DNA from: Anaerolineae bacterium
GTDB taxonomy: Bacteria > Chloroflexota > Anaerolineae > JAFGEY01
Direction of reading: 5' to 3'
Length of the DNA: 9,577 bases
NCBI GenBank assembly: GCA_016929205.1
Contig: JAFGJF010000112.1
Location: 1 to 9,577 of the forward strand
Part shown: positions 1-6,659 of the stretch, piece after piece
Layout: each line of letters opens with the position of its first letter
Position numbering within the stretch: the first letter of the stretch is position 1
Translations under genes and position numbers: made by a program
Notes under the pieces: model-generated
Told to the model about the DNA's origin: nothing
Database searches by the model: none
What the model saw: the letters and a program-made list of their open reading frames with translations, nothing else

Positions 1-11
1 AATGCCGCACT

Positions 12-59
12 ATTGGGAAGCATAACCTTGCCGCGGCCATTTGGAAGCATAAGCTTGCC
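12..59. repeat. Two direct copies of a 21-bp repeat, 27 bp apart
   Basis: Positions 12-32 and 39-59 match at 19 of 21 bases around the shared core GGAAGCATAA, with a 6-nt GC-rich spacer. The bases TGCCGC at 3-8 resemble the end of another copy (compare 29-34), so the array may continue beyond the left edge. Read on the minus strand, the units encode the repeated peptide GK(L/V)MLPN in one frame, but no gene is supported there. The spacers are much too short for CRISPR. Confidence 0.65.
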
Positions 60-75
60 AAACGGCAAAGTTATG
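48..75. repeat. Imperfect inverted repeat formed with the second repeat unit
   Basis: CATAAGCTTGCC (48-59) pairs with GGCAAAGTTATG (64-75) at 10 of 12 positions around a 4-base loop. The right arm also matches the reverse complement of the first direct repeat (21-33 against 63-75, 12 of 13). A stem-loop could form in the transcript just after the PfkB stop. There is no T-run on either strand, so it is not called a terminator. Confidence 0.55.
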
Positions 76-82
76 GGTCAAG

Positions 83-865
83 TCACACCGGCGACGCCGT
101 CAACCTTTTGCAGAGATAGGCGCCTGTACAGGTATCTCCACGCCCACTCCGTCCTCGCAGAGCACGCGGCACAAGAGGTGCTTGATCAAAAACGCCATCG
201 TGATAAAGCAGCACGCCGCTTGAGTGGGTCATCAGAATCTCGCGTGGGCCATACTCGGCCAGCCGGCGAGCTGCCGTGCGCCGGTCAGACTCGCCGGTGA
301 GCAACCTGGCCTCGACTGCATCAGTCTTGAGCACGGTGACGTGCCGCAAAACAGTTTCCTTGCCCGGCCAAGTGTCGTGCGTGAGTGTGCCATTGCAAAG
401 AACCCGGATAAAGCCCTGTACATCCAGCGCAATCATCGCGCCTCGCGCGGCCAAAACCTCTACAATCTCGGGCGGTATCTCACCCCGCACTGACGAGGCG
501 ACGATGGCATAAGCACGGGCTTGCACGTGGGCCACATCTTGAACAGCAAAAGGGCCCGCCGATCTGCTCAGTTCAATGGTACGTTCATCCAGGTTGTCGG
601 TCGGATAGATCAGACGCAACAGCGTAGAGGAAGGCGTGGCGCGGGCGAACATCGTCACACCCAGACGCTCTAGTTTTTTGACCGCGCCCCAGTCCTCCCG
701 GGCCAAGCGGGTCACAACCGCAACTCGCAGCCCCATGCGAGCGGCAACGTTCGCTCCAAAGAAATATGCCCCGCCGTCCACAGTCCGCGTGGCATGAGGG
801 TAGACAATTGTATCCTTGGTATAGTGACCGATAAAAGCGACGTCAAATGGCACAGATTGAGTCAT
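83..865 (-). CDS. PfkB-family sugar kinase, C-terminus shortened
   Basis: 260 residues of the ribokinase/PfkB fold, which phosphorylates sugars or nucleosides with ATP. The N-terminal substrate region has VDGGAYFFGANVAARMGL (29-46), the family's GG....NvA..laklG signature. LDVQGFIR (147-154) and KTDAVEARLLTGE (180-192) are the usual central motifs. The catalytic anion-hole motif is GRGD (241-244, Asp244), a variant of GAGD. Only 16 residues follow it, while relatives normally carry another 40-50 (helix, ATP-contacting loop and last strand). The coding sequence ends SPV-stop where a helix of the form SPEEA is expected, and a repeat cluster starts within 10 nt. No continuation of the family sequence is evident to me in the other two frames. 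The ATG at 865 has GGAGG at 870-874, four nt upstream, and follows the P-loop kinase by 33 nt. It may be a damaged gene or a genuinely short variant; the substrate is unknown. Confidence 0.8.
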   Translation of the reverse strand: MTQSVPFDVAFIGHYTKDTIVYPHATRTVDGGAYFFGANVAARMGLRVAVVTRLAREDWGAVKKLERLGVTMFARATPSSTLLRLIYPTDNLDERTIELSRSAGPFAVQDVAHVQARAYAIVASSVRGEIPPEIVEVLAARGAMIALDVQGFIRVLCNGTLTHDTWPGKETVLRHVTVLKTDAVEARLLTGESDRRTAARRLAEYGPREILMTHSSGVLLYHDGVFDQAPLVPRALRGRSGRGDTCTGAYLCKRLTASPV

Positions 866-898
866 ATGGCCTCCAAAGAATTTCTAGGCAATACCCAT

Positions 899-2107
899 TC
901 AACCAACTCGCTGGGGATCACCCAAGATCTTGGCGATTTCAGGCGTTGTCCATATCGCTGCCCCGGTCGTGTCAACGACAATATCGCATACTTGCATCTG
1001 CGGCACGTAACATTTCTGAGCCATCAAAAATTGGCTTCTAAAGAACCTGTTGCAAAAGTAAATGGGTTCGTATTTTTTCCGGTAATCAATGTCGCGTTTC
1101 CATTTCCGCTTTAGCCTGATCGGATCATCGGTCAGATACACTACTTTGATCCCGATCAAATGCACGACCTCCTGAAGCAGAAATGGGAAATTGCCCTCGA
1201 TAAAAATGATATCGGCCGGCTCGATCTCAATCGGAATGCAGCCGGCCTTTAGCTTGCCGTTCAGGTTGTGGCTTGAGGTGGCATAAACAAAATCATACCT
1301 GGGGATGGTTATCTTGTGCCCTTGGCAAATATCTTCAAGACTCTGTTTGAAAAGGCTCAAGTGGATGGCCTCTTTGCCCAGAGTATAGATGCCTTTCTCC
1401 TCTCGATAGTCTCTGTCGGTTAAAAAGTTGTCCATCTCAATGGAAGTGGTTTTCCCGACTGTTTGCTCAAATGAACTGCGCAGGCGTTCAACGATCTCGG
1501 TCTTGCCAGCCGCCGTAGGCCCGGCAATTGCGAGCACAATGGGTGTTCCTTTGGCAGCGACGAGCGTTTTGACACTTGTTATAAAGAGCTGATCCACCGC
1601 GGCATTTGCTTCTTTAAAATCTTGATAGCCAACGTCCTGATAGCACTCAAATCGCTTTTGCTTCTGCTCGAAACGCCTGTATGGCTTGCCGCCCAGATGC
1701 GCCAACACCTGGTCGGTGAAATAGAGGGTCCGGTGCAAAAAGTAAAACCCCCTGATGTCAAAGTAAAAATGCGCGCTAACCCACTCCACCGGGTATTTTC
1801 CCGTGACCAGACCCACAAAGAGCATATTTGTCAGACGAACAATGTTTTCATCCAGTACAATCCTGCCATCAACCCGTGGCCTGATCTGGATACTGGCATA
1901 AAAATCGCTCGTGTTGATCAGCCTTTCGATCTCTTTTTTTTCATCCAGTTCTACAGAGGCCCATCCCCCATTCTTAGGATACATGTTGTCGAGCGCGTAG
2001 CGGAATTCATAGCGTTCCAATTTCCCTACGCCCACGTTGATCTGCTTTATTTTTTCATACAGGATTTCAGAAAAAGCTTTCGGACTCCAGGTGTTCGATT
2101 CTGCCAT
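899..2107 (-). CDS. Uridine-kinase/phosphoribulokinase-like P-loop kinase with an unrecognised N-terminal domain
   Basis: 402 residues. The C-terminal half is a small-molecule kinase of the uridine kinase/phosphoribulokinase group: Walker A GPTAAGKT (196-203), Asp226 in SIEMDNFL as the likely base/Mg2+ residue, ITIPRYDF (266-273) matching the V--P-YD segment of these kinases, IIFIEGNFP (300-308) as the second Asp/Glu strand, and the lid helix RKWKRDIDYRKK (334-345). Residues 1-180 have no family I recognise; they are mixed, contain aromatic-rich VSAHFYFDIRGFYFLHRTLY (110-129), and have no membrane segment or signal. Ordinary uridine kinases are about 210 residues and lack this part. The ATG at 2107 has AAGGAGG at 2112-2118, directly next to the apgM stop codon, so translation is coupled to that gene. 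The phosphate acceptor is unknown. Archaeal 2-phosphoglycerate kinase, attractive given the mutases, is an alternative, but the motifs look more like uridine kinase. Confidence 0.78.
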   Translation of the reverse strand: MAESNTWSPKAFSEILYEKIKQINVGVGKLERYEFRYALDNMYPKNGGWASVELDEKKEIERLINTSDFYASIQIRPRVDGRIVLDENIVRLTNMLFVGLVTGKYPVEWVSAHFYFDIRGFYFLHRTLYFTDQVLAHLGGKPYRRFEQKQKRFECYQDVGYQDFKEANAAVDQLFITSVKTLVAAKGTPIVLAIAGPTAAGKTEIVERLRSSFEQTVGKTTSIEMDNFLTDRDYREEKGIYTLGKEAIHLSLFKQSLEDICQGHKITIPRYDFVYATSSHNLNGKLKAGCIPIEIEPADIIFIEGNFPFLLQEVVHLIGIKVVYLTDDPIRLKRKWKRDIDYRKKYEPIYFCNRFFRSQFLMAQKCYVPQMQVCDIVVDTTGAAIWTTPEIAKILGDPQRVG

Positions 2108-2118
2108 CAGGCCTCCTT

Positions 2119-3324
2119 TTATGCACCAAATTTGGTGATACGCTGCGCATTTGCCAGCGCAATAGGCATCACGTCCTTTGCCGGCAGTACGCCGAGACTG
2201 CCACGCGCGCAGGCGCGTTCGCCAAATTCGGCAATACCATCTGCGCGAACGTACCGGGAGTACAGCAGTGTTGGCACGGGATGCCAGCTATGTGCCTTGA
2301 GCACAGCCGGCGTCGAGTGATCGCCGCTGACGATAACCACATCCGGCTTGAGCGCCAGCAAGCGCGGCATCAGCGCATCCACTTGTTCGATAACGCGCAC
2401 CTTGCGCGCAAAGTCGCCGTCCGAGCCTGCGGTATCTGTTTCCTTGACGTGCAGATAAAAAAAGTCCAAGTCGCTCCAGTTCCGCTCTAGCGCTGCAAAT
2501 TCATCCTCAACCGTATCGCCATCAACCTTTAGCACGTCCATCCCGGCCAATCTCGCTACCCCACGATACATGCCATTCACCGCAATGGCTGCCGCGCGCA
2601 GGCCGAACAGCTCGAGGTACGTCGGCAACGCGGGAAACCTGGCAAAGCCTCGCAACAAGATCATGTTTGCAGGATGCTTGTTCGCCAACACCTGGCGCGC
2701 CCGCTCGACGAACTGGTTGACGAGTCGCGCCGCTTTTTCGGAATCCGGCTTGAGCGCTCGCACCGGCCGTGCAGGTACGCCGATCTTCCATGGATCCGTT
2801 TCGGTCAATGCGTCACCCAATCCAGGGCCGCGCATAATAAAAGCGAAACGATGCTCTTTGACCGGCTCGATAAAAAATTCAACGCCGCTCACTTTGATCG
2901 CCCGCAGCAGCTTTGCCAACTCTTTGCTCACATCGGTCGAGACGCGTCCTGCACGACGATCCGTCAACAACCCCGTCGCGTCCACCGAACAGAAATTACC
3001 GCGCGCTGCCACGTCATCTGGACCCAATTCGAAATCGACGCCGAGCGCCTCCAGCGCCCCGCGTCCGATTGGGTATTGGATTGGATCGTAACCGAAAATA
3101 CCGAGGTGACCGGGACCACTACCCGGCGTGATGCCCGGCCCGACAGGTACAGTGAGCCCCAAAGCCGACTGCGCAGCCAGCGCGTCGAGATGGACTGTGT
3201 GCGCGGTTTCGAGTTCGGTTTTGCCGCCCGGCTCAAGCGGCAGCCCGCCCAGTCCATCCATAATAATCATCGCAATTTTCGTTTGAGCGGGCACAATCAG
3301 TTTTTGCAGAAATTCGAAATCCAT
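2119..3324 (-). CDS. apgM: ApgM-type cofactor-independent phosphoglycerate mutase
   Basis: 401 residues of the alkaline-phosphatase superfamily, archaeal/bacterial ApgM branch, which interconverts 3- and 2-phosphoglycerate. Metal-binding Asp23 is in IIMDGLGG. The nucleophile is expected at Ser69 in PGSGPGHLGIFGYDP. GRGALEALG (88-96) and RGNFCSVD (108-115) are typical of the family. HVKETDTAGSDGD (292-304) corresponds to the DxxGH ligand motif but has Ser301 where archaeal members carry His; as I recall, bacterial members often carry Glu there. Asp335-His336 sit in VSGDHSTP and His348 in HSWHPVP. The ATG at 3324 has AAGGA seven nt upstream and begins 15 nt after the permuted mutase. Two mutases of the same reaction side by side is odd and suggests that one has another substrate. 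A relative, the proposed homoserine kinase of this fold, is less likely because the PGSGPGH and SWHPVP motifs fit the mutase. Confidence 0.88.
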   Translation of the reverse strand: MDFEFLQKLIVPAQTKIAMIIMDGLGGLPLEPGGKTELETAHTVHLDALAAQSALGLTVPVGPGITPGSGPGHLGIFGYDPIQYPIGRGALEALGVDFELGPDDVAARGNFCSVDATGLLTDRRAGRVSTDVSKELAKLLRAIKVSGVEFFIEPVKEHRFAFIMRGPGLGDALTETDPWKIGVPARPVRALKPDSEKAARLVNQFVERARQVLANKHPANMILLRGFARFPALPTYLELFGLRAAAIAVNGMYRGVARLAGMDVLKVDGDTVEDEFAALERNWSDLDFFYLHVKETDTAGSDGDFARKVRVIEQVDALMPRLLALKPDVVIVSGDHSTPAVLKAHSWHPVPTLLYSRYVRADGIAEFGERACARGSLGVLPAKDVMPIALANAQRITKFGA

Positions 3325-3339
3325 ATCGCCATCCTTCCG

Positions 3340-4950
3340 TCAGTGCGCGATGCATTTTTTCCCGACGCCAAACACAAATGCGTCGTATGCGCGTTTGGTC
3401 TTGGCATAGTTGCCGTCGCGGTCGAGAGCAATTCCTCTGCCAACGCCGGAAACGATTCGCCCTATCCCGATCTCTTGTACCTGGCTCTCCAGCTTTTCTA
3501 GCATCTCGGGTGCGCTTCCCGGCTCTGTACTCCGCCCATCGAAGATGACGTGCAAATAGACTTGGCTCAAATCGTTTGCCTTTGCCATTCGCAACAACGC
3601 CAGCGGATAATCGATAGAACCATGAGAGCTTTTCTCTGTGAGCAGACCAATCAAGTGTAAGCTCGCATTCCGTCGCTTGACCTCATCGATCGTACGACAG
3701 AGCGTTTCGTTGGTGTAAAACGAGCCATCCTTCATCGCGAGATCGAGCCGCACGTCATCCTGCAAAACAACACGTCCGGCCCCGATGTTCATATGCCCCG
3801 CTTCGGAATTGCCGGCCTTGCCCGGCTGTAGACCGACCGCGTCACCTGCAGCCTGCAACTGGGCACACGGATACCGACGTATCAGATCGTCCCATACTGG
3901 CGTTTGCGCGACAAAGATCGGGTTCGTGCTATCATTTTTGCCGATGCCCCAGCCATCGAGAATGACAAGCAATACGCGCCTTCGTCCAACCCAGTCGTAA
4001 CCGGGTGCGAGCGTTCTGCCGGTCATAGCAGCCGGTGCCACGATATCGAGTGCGCATAGCACGGTGGGCGCAATATCCGCGAGGCTTCCGTTATGCACGT
4101 TAGCACGCGCCTGGGCGCGTGGATCGACCAGAATGAATGGAACAGAATTGGTCGTATGCGCAACGTGTGGCGTTCCATCGGGGCCGGTCATCTCTTCGAG
4201 GTTGCCGTGGTCAGCCGTCACGAGAATGACATAGTCAGCCGCGAGCGCGGCGTTCACAGCCTGTCCCAGTCGTACATCCACAAACTCGGCGCATTCGATC
4301 TTGGTGCCACAGTCCTGTGTGTGACCAATCACGTCACCGTTCGCGAAATTGGCCACGACAAGATCGTACCCTTGATCGATGCCACGTAAAACCTGTTTGG
4401 TCACTTGTGCCAGACTCAGTTCGGGGACCCGATCGAGAGGGATGCCCTTGGGCGACGGAATGCACACATCCTCCTCGCTTGTGAACGGCTGGTGGTTGCC
4501 TCCGTTGAAGAAAAAGGTAACGTGCGCAAATTTTTCCGATTCGGCGACGCGCAGTTGGCGCAGGCCCGCCCGGCTGACGATTTCGCCCAGGGTGTCTTCG
4601 ATCCTGGTTGGCGCAAAGGCAACAGGCAGGTTTTCGAACTTGACGTGATACAGGGTCAGGATCACGAAAGTGAGGTTTTGAAAATCGCGCCTCGGGAAGC
4701 GATCCCACTCGGGTGCGACAAACGCTTCCGTCAACTGGATTTCGCGTTCGCCACGACGACAGCAAAAAACGACCGCATCATCATCGTTTATGCGACCGAC
4801 AGGTTTCCCCTGCACGTCGACCAAGACAATCGGTTCGAGTAAGTAATCTGTCTGTCTTTGGCGATACAACTCTCTGACGGCATTAGCGAGCGCGGTGTCG
4901 CCGCGCGAGAGGTGTTCGGTGGGCATGCGGAACTCGGTCAAGTGGGGCAA
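3340..4950 (-). CDS. Circularly permuted GpmI-type cofactor-independent phosphoglycerate mutase
   Basis: 536 residues containing every part of a GpmI-type mutase (interconverts 3- and 2-phosphoglycerate, two metal ions, Ser nucleophile) in rotated order. Residues 18-115 match the second half of the transferase domain (TDYLLEPIVLVD, VVFCCRRGER, Arg65/Arg68). Residues 115-315 match the C-terminal phosphatase part: Lys140 in AESEKFAHVTFFFNGG, Asp206 and His210 in NFANGDVIGHT, Asp247-His248 in TADHGN, His265 in AHTTNSVPF, ending IAPTVLCAL and MTGRTL. After the linker APGYDWVGRRR comes the usual N-terminus: VLLVILDGWG with Asp332, nucleophile Ser382 in GNSEAGHMNIGAGR, His443, DGR at 471-473, Arg505, Arg511, ending KRAYDAFVFGVG, where the canonical chain would run on into residue 18. 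The Asp after DGR (Asp154 in the Geobacillus enzyme) is Ser474. Total length equals one normal enzyme (about 510-540), so nothing is duplicated or lost. The start is TTG with AGGGA seven nt upstream; ATG at 4926 is the alternative. Confidence 0.88.
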   Translation of the reverse strand: MPHLTEFRMPTEHLSRGDTALANAVRELYRQRQTDYLLEPIVLVDVQGKPVGRINDDDAVVFCCRRGEREIQLTEAFVAPEWDRFPRRDFQNLTFVILTLYHVKFENLPVAFAPTRIEDTLGEIVSRAGLRQLRVAESEKFAHVTFFFNGGNHQPFTSEEDVCIPSPKGIPLDRVPELSLAQVTKQVLRGIDQGYDLVVANFANGDVIGHTQDCGTKIECAEFVDVRLGQAVNAALAADYVILVTADHGNLEEMTGPDGTPHVAHTTNSVPFILVDPRAQARANVHNGSLADIAPTVLCALDIVAPAAMTGRTLAPGYDWVGRRRVLLVILDGWGIGKNDSTNPIFVAQTPVWDDLIRRYPCAQLQAAGDAVGLQPGKAGNSEAGHMNIGAGRVVLQDDVRLDLAMKDGSFYTNETLCRTIDEVKRRNASLHLIGLLTEKSSHGSIDYPLALLRMAKANDLSQVYLHVIFDGRSTEPGSAPEMLEKLESQVQEIGIGRIVSGVGRGIALDRDGNYAKTKRAYDAFVFGVGKKCIAH

Positions 4951-5720
4951 GACGTATTCCCTGATCGTGAATAGCTGGCGTCACGCGGAACCCGGCGCGC
5001 CGGGAAAATATCCAAGAGCTCGCGTAATTCGTGAATGCTCAGATCGGGCTTTTCCTCACCGATATGGGGCTCTTTATTCAGTGTAGCCGATTCCTTCAGA
5101 ATGATGGTCATCCCAAATCCAGCCAGCCGGGCACCCAGAATATCGCGGGAGGGATTATCTCCCACATACGCCGACCGGGCAGGGTCAACGCCAGCCCTAC
5201 GGGCCGCTTCCAGGTATATCTCTGGACCAGGTTTTCGGTATCGAACCTGTGAAGAAAGGATCACCGTCTTGAAATATGTGGTGAGCCCGTCCTCTTCCAG
5301 CCAGTCCGGGATTTCAGTCTCGGTAATCGTATTGGCAATAATCCCCAGGCAGTAGCCGCGATTGCTCAGTTCGATGACCACTTGTTTGACATCCGGCCGC
5401 GCGACCCGGCGCCCGTCGCGATCGCGCCACAGACGAGTCAGTTTACCGGATAGTGGCGCAACTTTGTCAGCTGGCAAATCCGGCAGCATCCAGTGTGTCC
5501 ACAATTCCTTTTCGGATGATTCGATCAGGGTCTCTTTGGCCTGCTTTCTACAGACCTTGTACCTTTTAGCCAACCGCTCACAGAAAGCCTCGGGGGATTC
5601 ATGCGCTCCGACCAGCGTCGCGAGCTGCTGTCTGGCCTGGGCTTGGAACGGCTCATCTTGCACCACAATTCGCAGCGTGTTGCCAACATCGATGAAAATG
5701 GCTTCAATGTCGTGACGCAT
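4938..5720 (-). CDS. HAD-superfamily hydrolase-like protein (second of a tandem pair)
   Basis: 260 residues, a paralogue of the preceding gene. Motif I is FIDVGNTL with Asp11 as nucleophile and Gly13 in place of the usual second Asp. Motif II reads GIIANT, so the Ser found in the sister protein is Ala129 here. Motif III is Lys163 in YRKPGPEIY, and motif IV is Asp188 and Asp193 in VGDNPSRD. The helical cap spans roughly residues 18-105. Loss of both the acid/base Asp and the motif II Ser makes ordinary phosphatase activity doubtful, although the nucleophile and metal ligands remain. The ATG at 5720 has AAAGG eight nt upstream. The last codons overlap the start of the permuted mutase gene by 13 nt, and the tail after the final helix (about residues 243-260, ending SGNTSCPT) looks non-conserved. 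Duplication followed by divergence is likely; the substrate is unknown. Confidence 0.87.
   Translation of the reverse strand: MRHDIEAIFIDVGNTLRIVVQDEPFQAQARQQLATLVGAHESPEAFCERLAKRYKVCRKQAKETLIESSEKELWTHWMLPDLPADKVAPLSGKLTRLWRDRDGRRVARPDVKQVVIELSNRGYCLGIIANTITETEIPDWLEEDGLTTYFKTVILSSQVRYRKPGPEIYLEAARRAGVDPARSAYVGDNPSRDILGARLAGFGMTIILKESATLNKEPHIGEEKPDLSIHELRELLDIFPARRVPRDASYSRSGNTSCPT
4958..4962 (-). promoter_or_regulatory. Ribosome binding site supporting a TTG start within the HAD gene
   Basis: AGGGA lies seven nt before the TTG at 4950, inside the 3' end of the HAD gene. The alternative ATG at 4926 has only a weak GAG in front. This favours the TTG start and translational coupling by overlap. 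Confidence 0.5.
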
Positions 5721-5769
5721 TTCATTTACCTTTCAGGTGAGTGGTTTTTTCGAAATAGACAGGTTATTG

Positions 5770-6555
5770 TCATAGATCAGCCCTGTTTGGAGTAACAAGA
5801 TTAACAACTTGGCTCAGATCATGGATGACTGCATCGGGCAGCACATTACCCGTACCACAGTCGGCCTTATCGGTGAGGAAAGATTTGATTTGAATGACTA
5901 ACCCATACCCGGCACGCCGCGCCCCAATGACATCACGAGACACGGTATCGCCCACGTAAGCGCAAGCAGCAGGTGTCAGATTCATTAACCGGGCCGCCTC
6001 GATGAAAATTCGCGCATTGGGTTTGCGCCAACCAAATTGCGCACTGGTGACGACAGGATTGAAATAGTGTTCAATACCATACTGCTTGAGGCTGTGCAAA
6101 ACAACTCGGTGGCTGATGATGTTGGAGATAATGGCCAAGCAAAAACCCCGCTTATACAGCGAGTCAAGAAGCTCCGGAGCTTCGGGACGCAAAGAACGCA
6201 CTTGAAAATGTGTCTCGTAAAAGAATGTAAGATCTTGGGCTGCGGCCATCAGCCCAAGATCCCACTTATAGGACCGACCGTGAGGCAAATCGTGATTCGC
6301 AAAAATGTACTCCGTCCACACCCGCTCCGGCGGCAACTCGACCTCGCTTTCCTTGCGCCAACCCTGGTATGCCTTCATCCCCGAAAGGAGAGTGGCCTGC
6401 AGATCAGGCAAATCCAGGCCAGGATCGAGGTCCCGCGCTGTCAAAAGCTCTTGCAGGCCGCGGGTAGCCTCCTGGCGGATAGCATCGTCGTAATAAAGGT
6501 CCTCAAGCGTGCCGCCCATGTCAAAAACGACAGCCCGGATGGGGGTTACTGCCAT
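5770..6555 (-). CDS. HAD-superfamily hydrolase-like protein (first of a tandem pair)
   Basis: 261 residues with the haloacid-dehalogenase core and an alpha-helical cap inserted after motif I (about residues 18-120). Motif I is FDMGGTL with nucleophile Asp12, but the +2 position that normally carries the acid/base Asp is Gly14. Motif II is Ser144 in AIISN, motif III Lys178 in WRKPN, and motif IV Asp203 and Asp208 in VGDTVSRD. Thus the fold, nucleophile and Mg2+ site are kept and the usual phosphatase acid/base is missing. DxG-type HADs are common and mostly uncharacterised; they may be slow phosphatases or act on other substrates. The start is set by AGGAG at 6564-6568. The protein is clearly paralogous to the next gene: the second halves share RGxCLxII, YVGDxxSRDxxGARxAG and a closing PDxxIH. 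It lies 104 nt after the solute-binding protein gene. The substrate cannot be told. Confidence 0.88.
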   Translation of the reverse strand: MAVTPIRAVVFDMGGTLEDLYYDDAIRQEATRGLQELLTARDLDPGLDLPDLQATLLSGMKAYQGWRKESEVELPPERVWTEYIFANHDLPHGRSYKWDLGLMAAAQDLTFFYETHFQVRSLRPEAPELLDSLYKRGFCLAIISNIISHRVVLHSLKQYGIEHYFNPVVTSAQFGWRKPNARIFIEAARLMNLTPAACAYVGDTVSRDVIGARRAGYGLVIQIKSFLTDKADCGTGNVLPDAVIHDLSQVVNLVTPNRADL

Positions 6556-6563
6556 GAATTGGT

Positions 6564-6568
6564 CTCCT
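6564..6568 (-). promoter_or_regulatory. Ribosome binding site deciding the start of the first HAD gene
   Basis: AGGAG eight nt before the ATG at 6555. The alternative TTG at 6588 would place this site inside the coding region and has no comparable site upstream. Confidence 0.7.
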
Positions 6569-6659
6569 ATGCCCAGCCGGAGCGGCAAAACCCATCTCCG
6601 CCCCGATACGAAAGAAATCGCTCACTCGTTCCTGGCGTCCATCTGAACTTGTTCTACGC

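Noticed and set aside
3..77. Left-edge repeats as a CRISPR array
   Set aside because: The spacers are only 5-6 nt and the copies are imperfect.
48..85. Stem-loop after pfkB as a Rho-independent terminator
   Set aside because: The stem has a mismatch pair and no T-run follows on either strand.
1622..2320. A 232-codon open frame on the plus strand
   Set aside because: It lies antisense across the P-loop kinase and the end of apgM, has no recognisable motif, and spans the intergenic junction; the minus-strand proteins carry clear family motifs.
2674..3501. A 275-codon open frame on the plus strand
   Set aside because: It is antisense to apgM and the end of the permuted mutase. Its sequence is rich in Arg, Cys and His without family features, typical of a shadow frame.
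3340..4950. The odd mutase explained as two partial genes or a frameshift
   Set aside because: The frame is continuous with no stop or shift at the linker, the total length equals one enzyme, and each motif occurs once. Misassembly cannot be excluded from sequence alone, but nothing in it suggests one.
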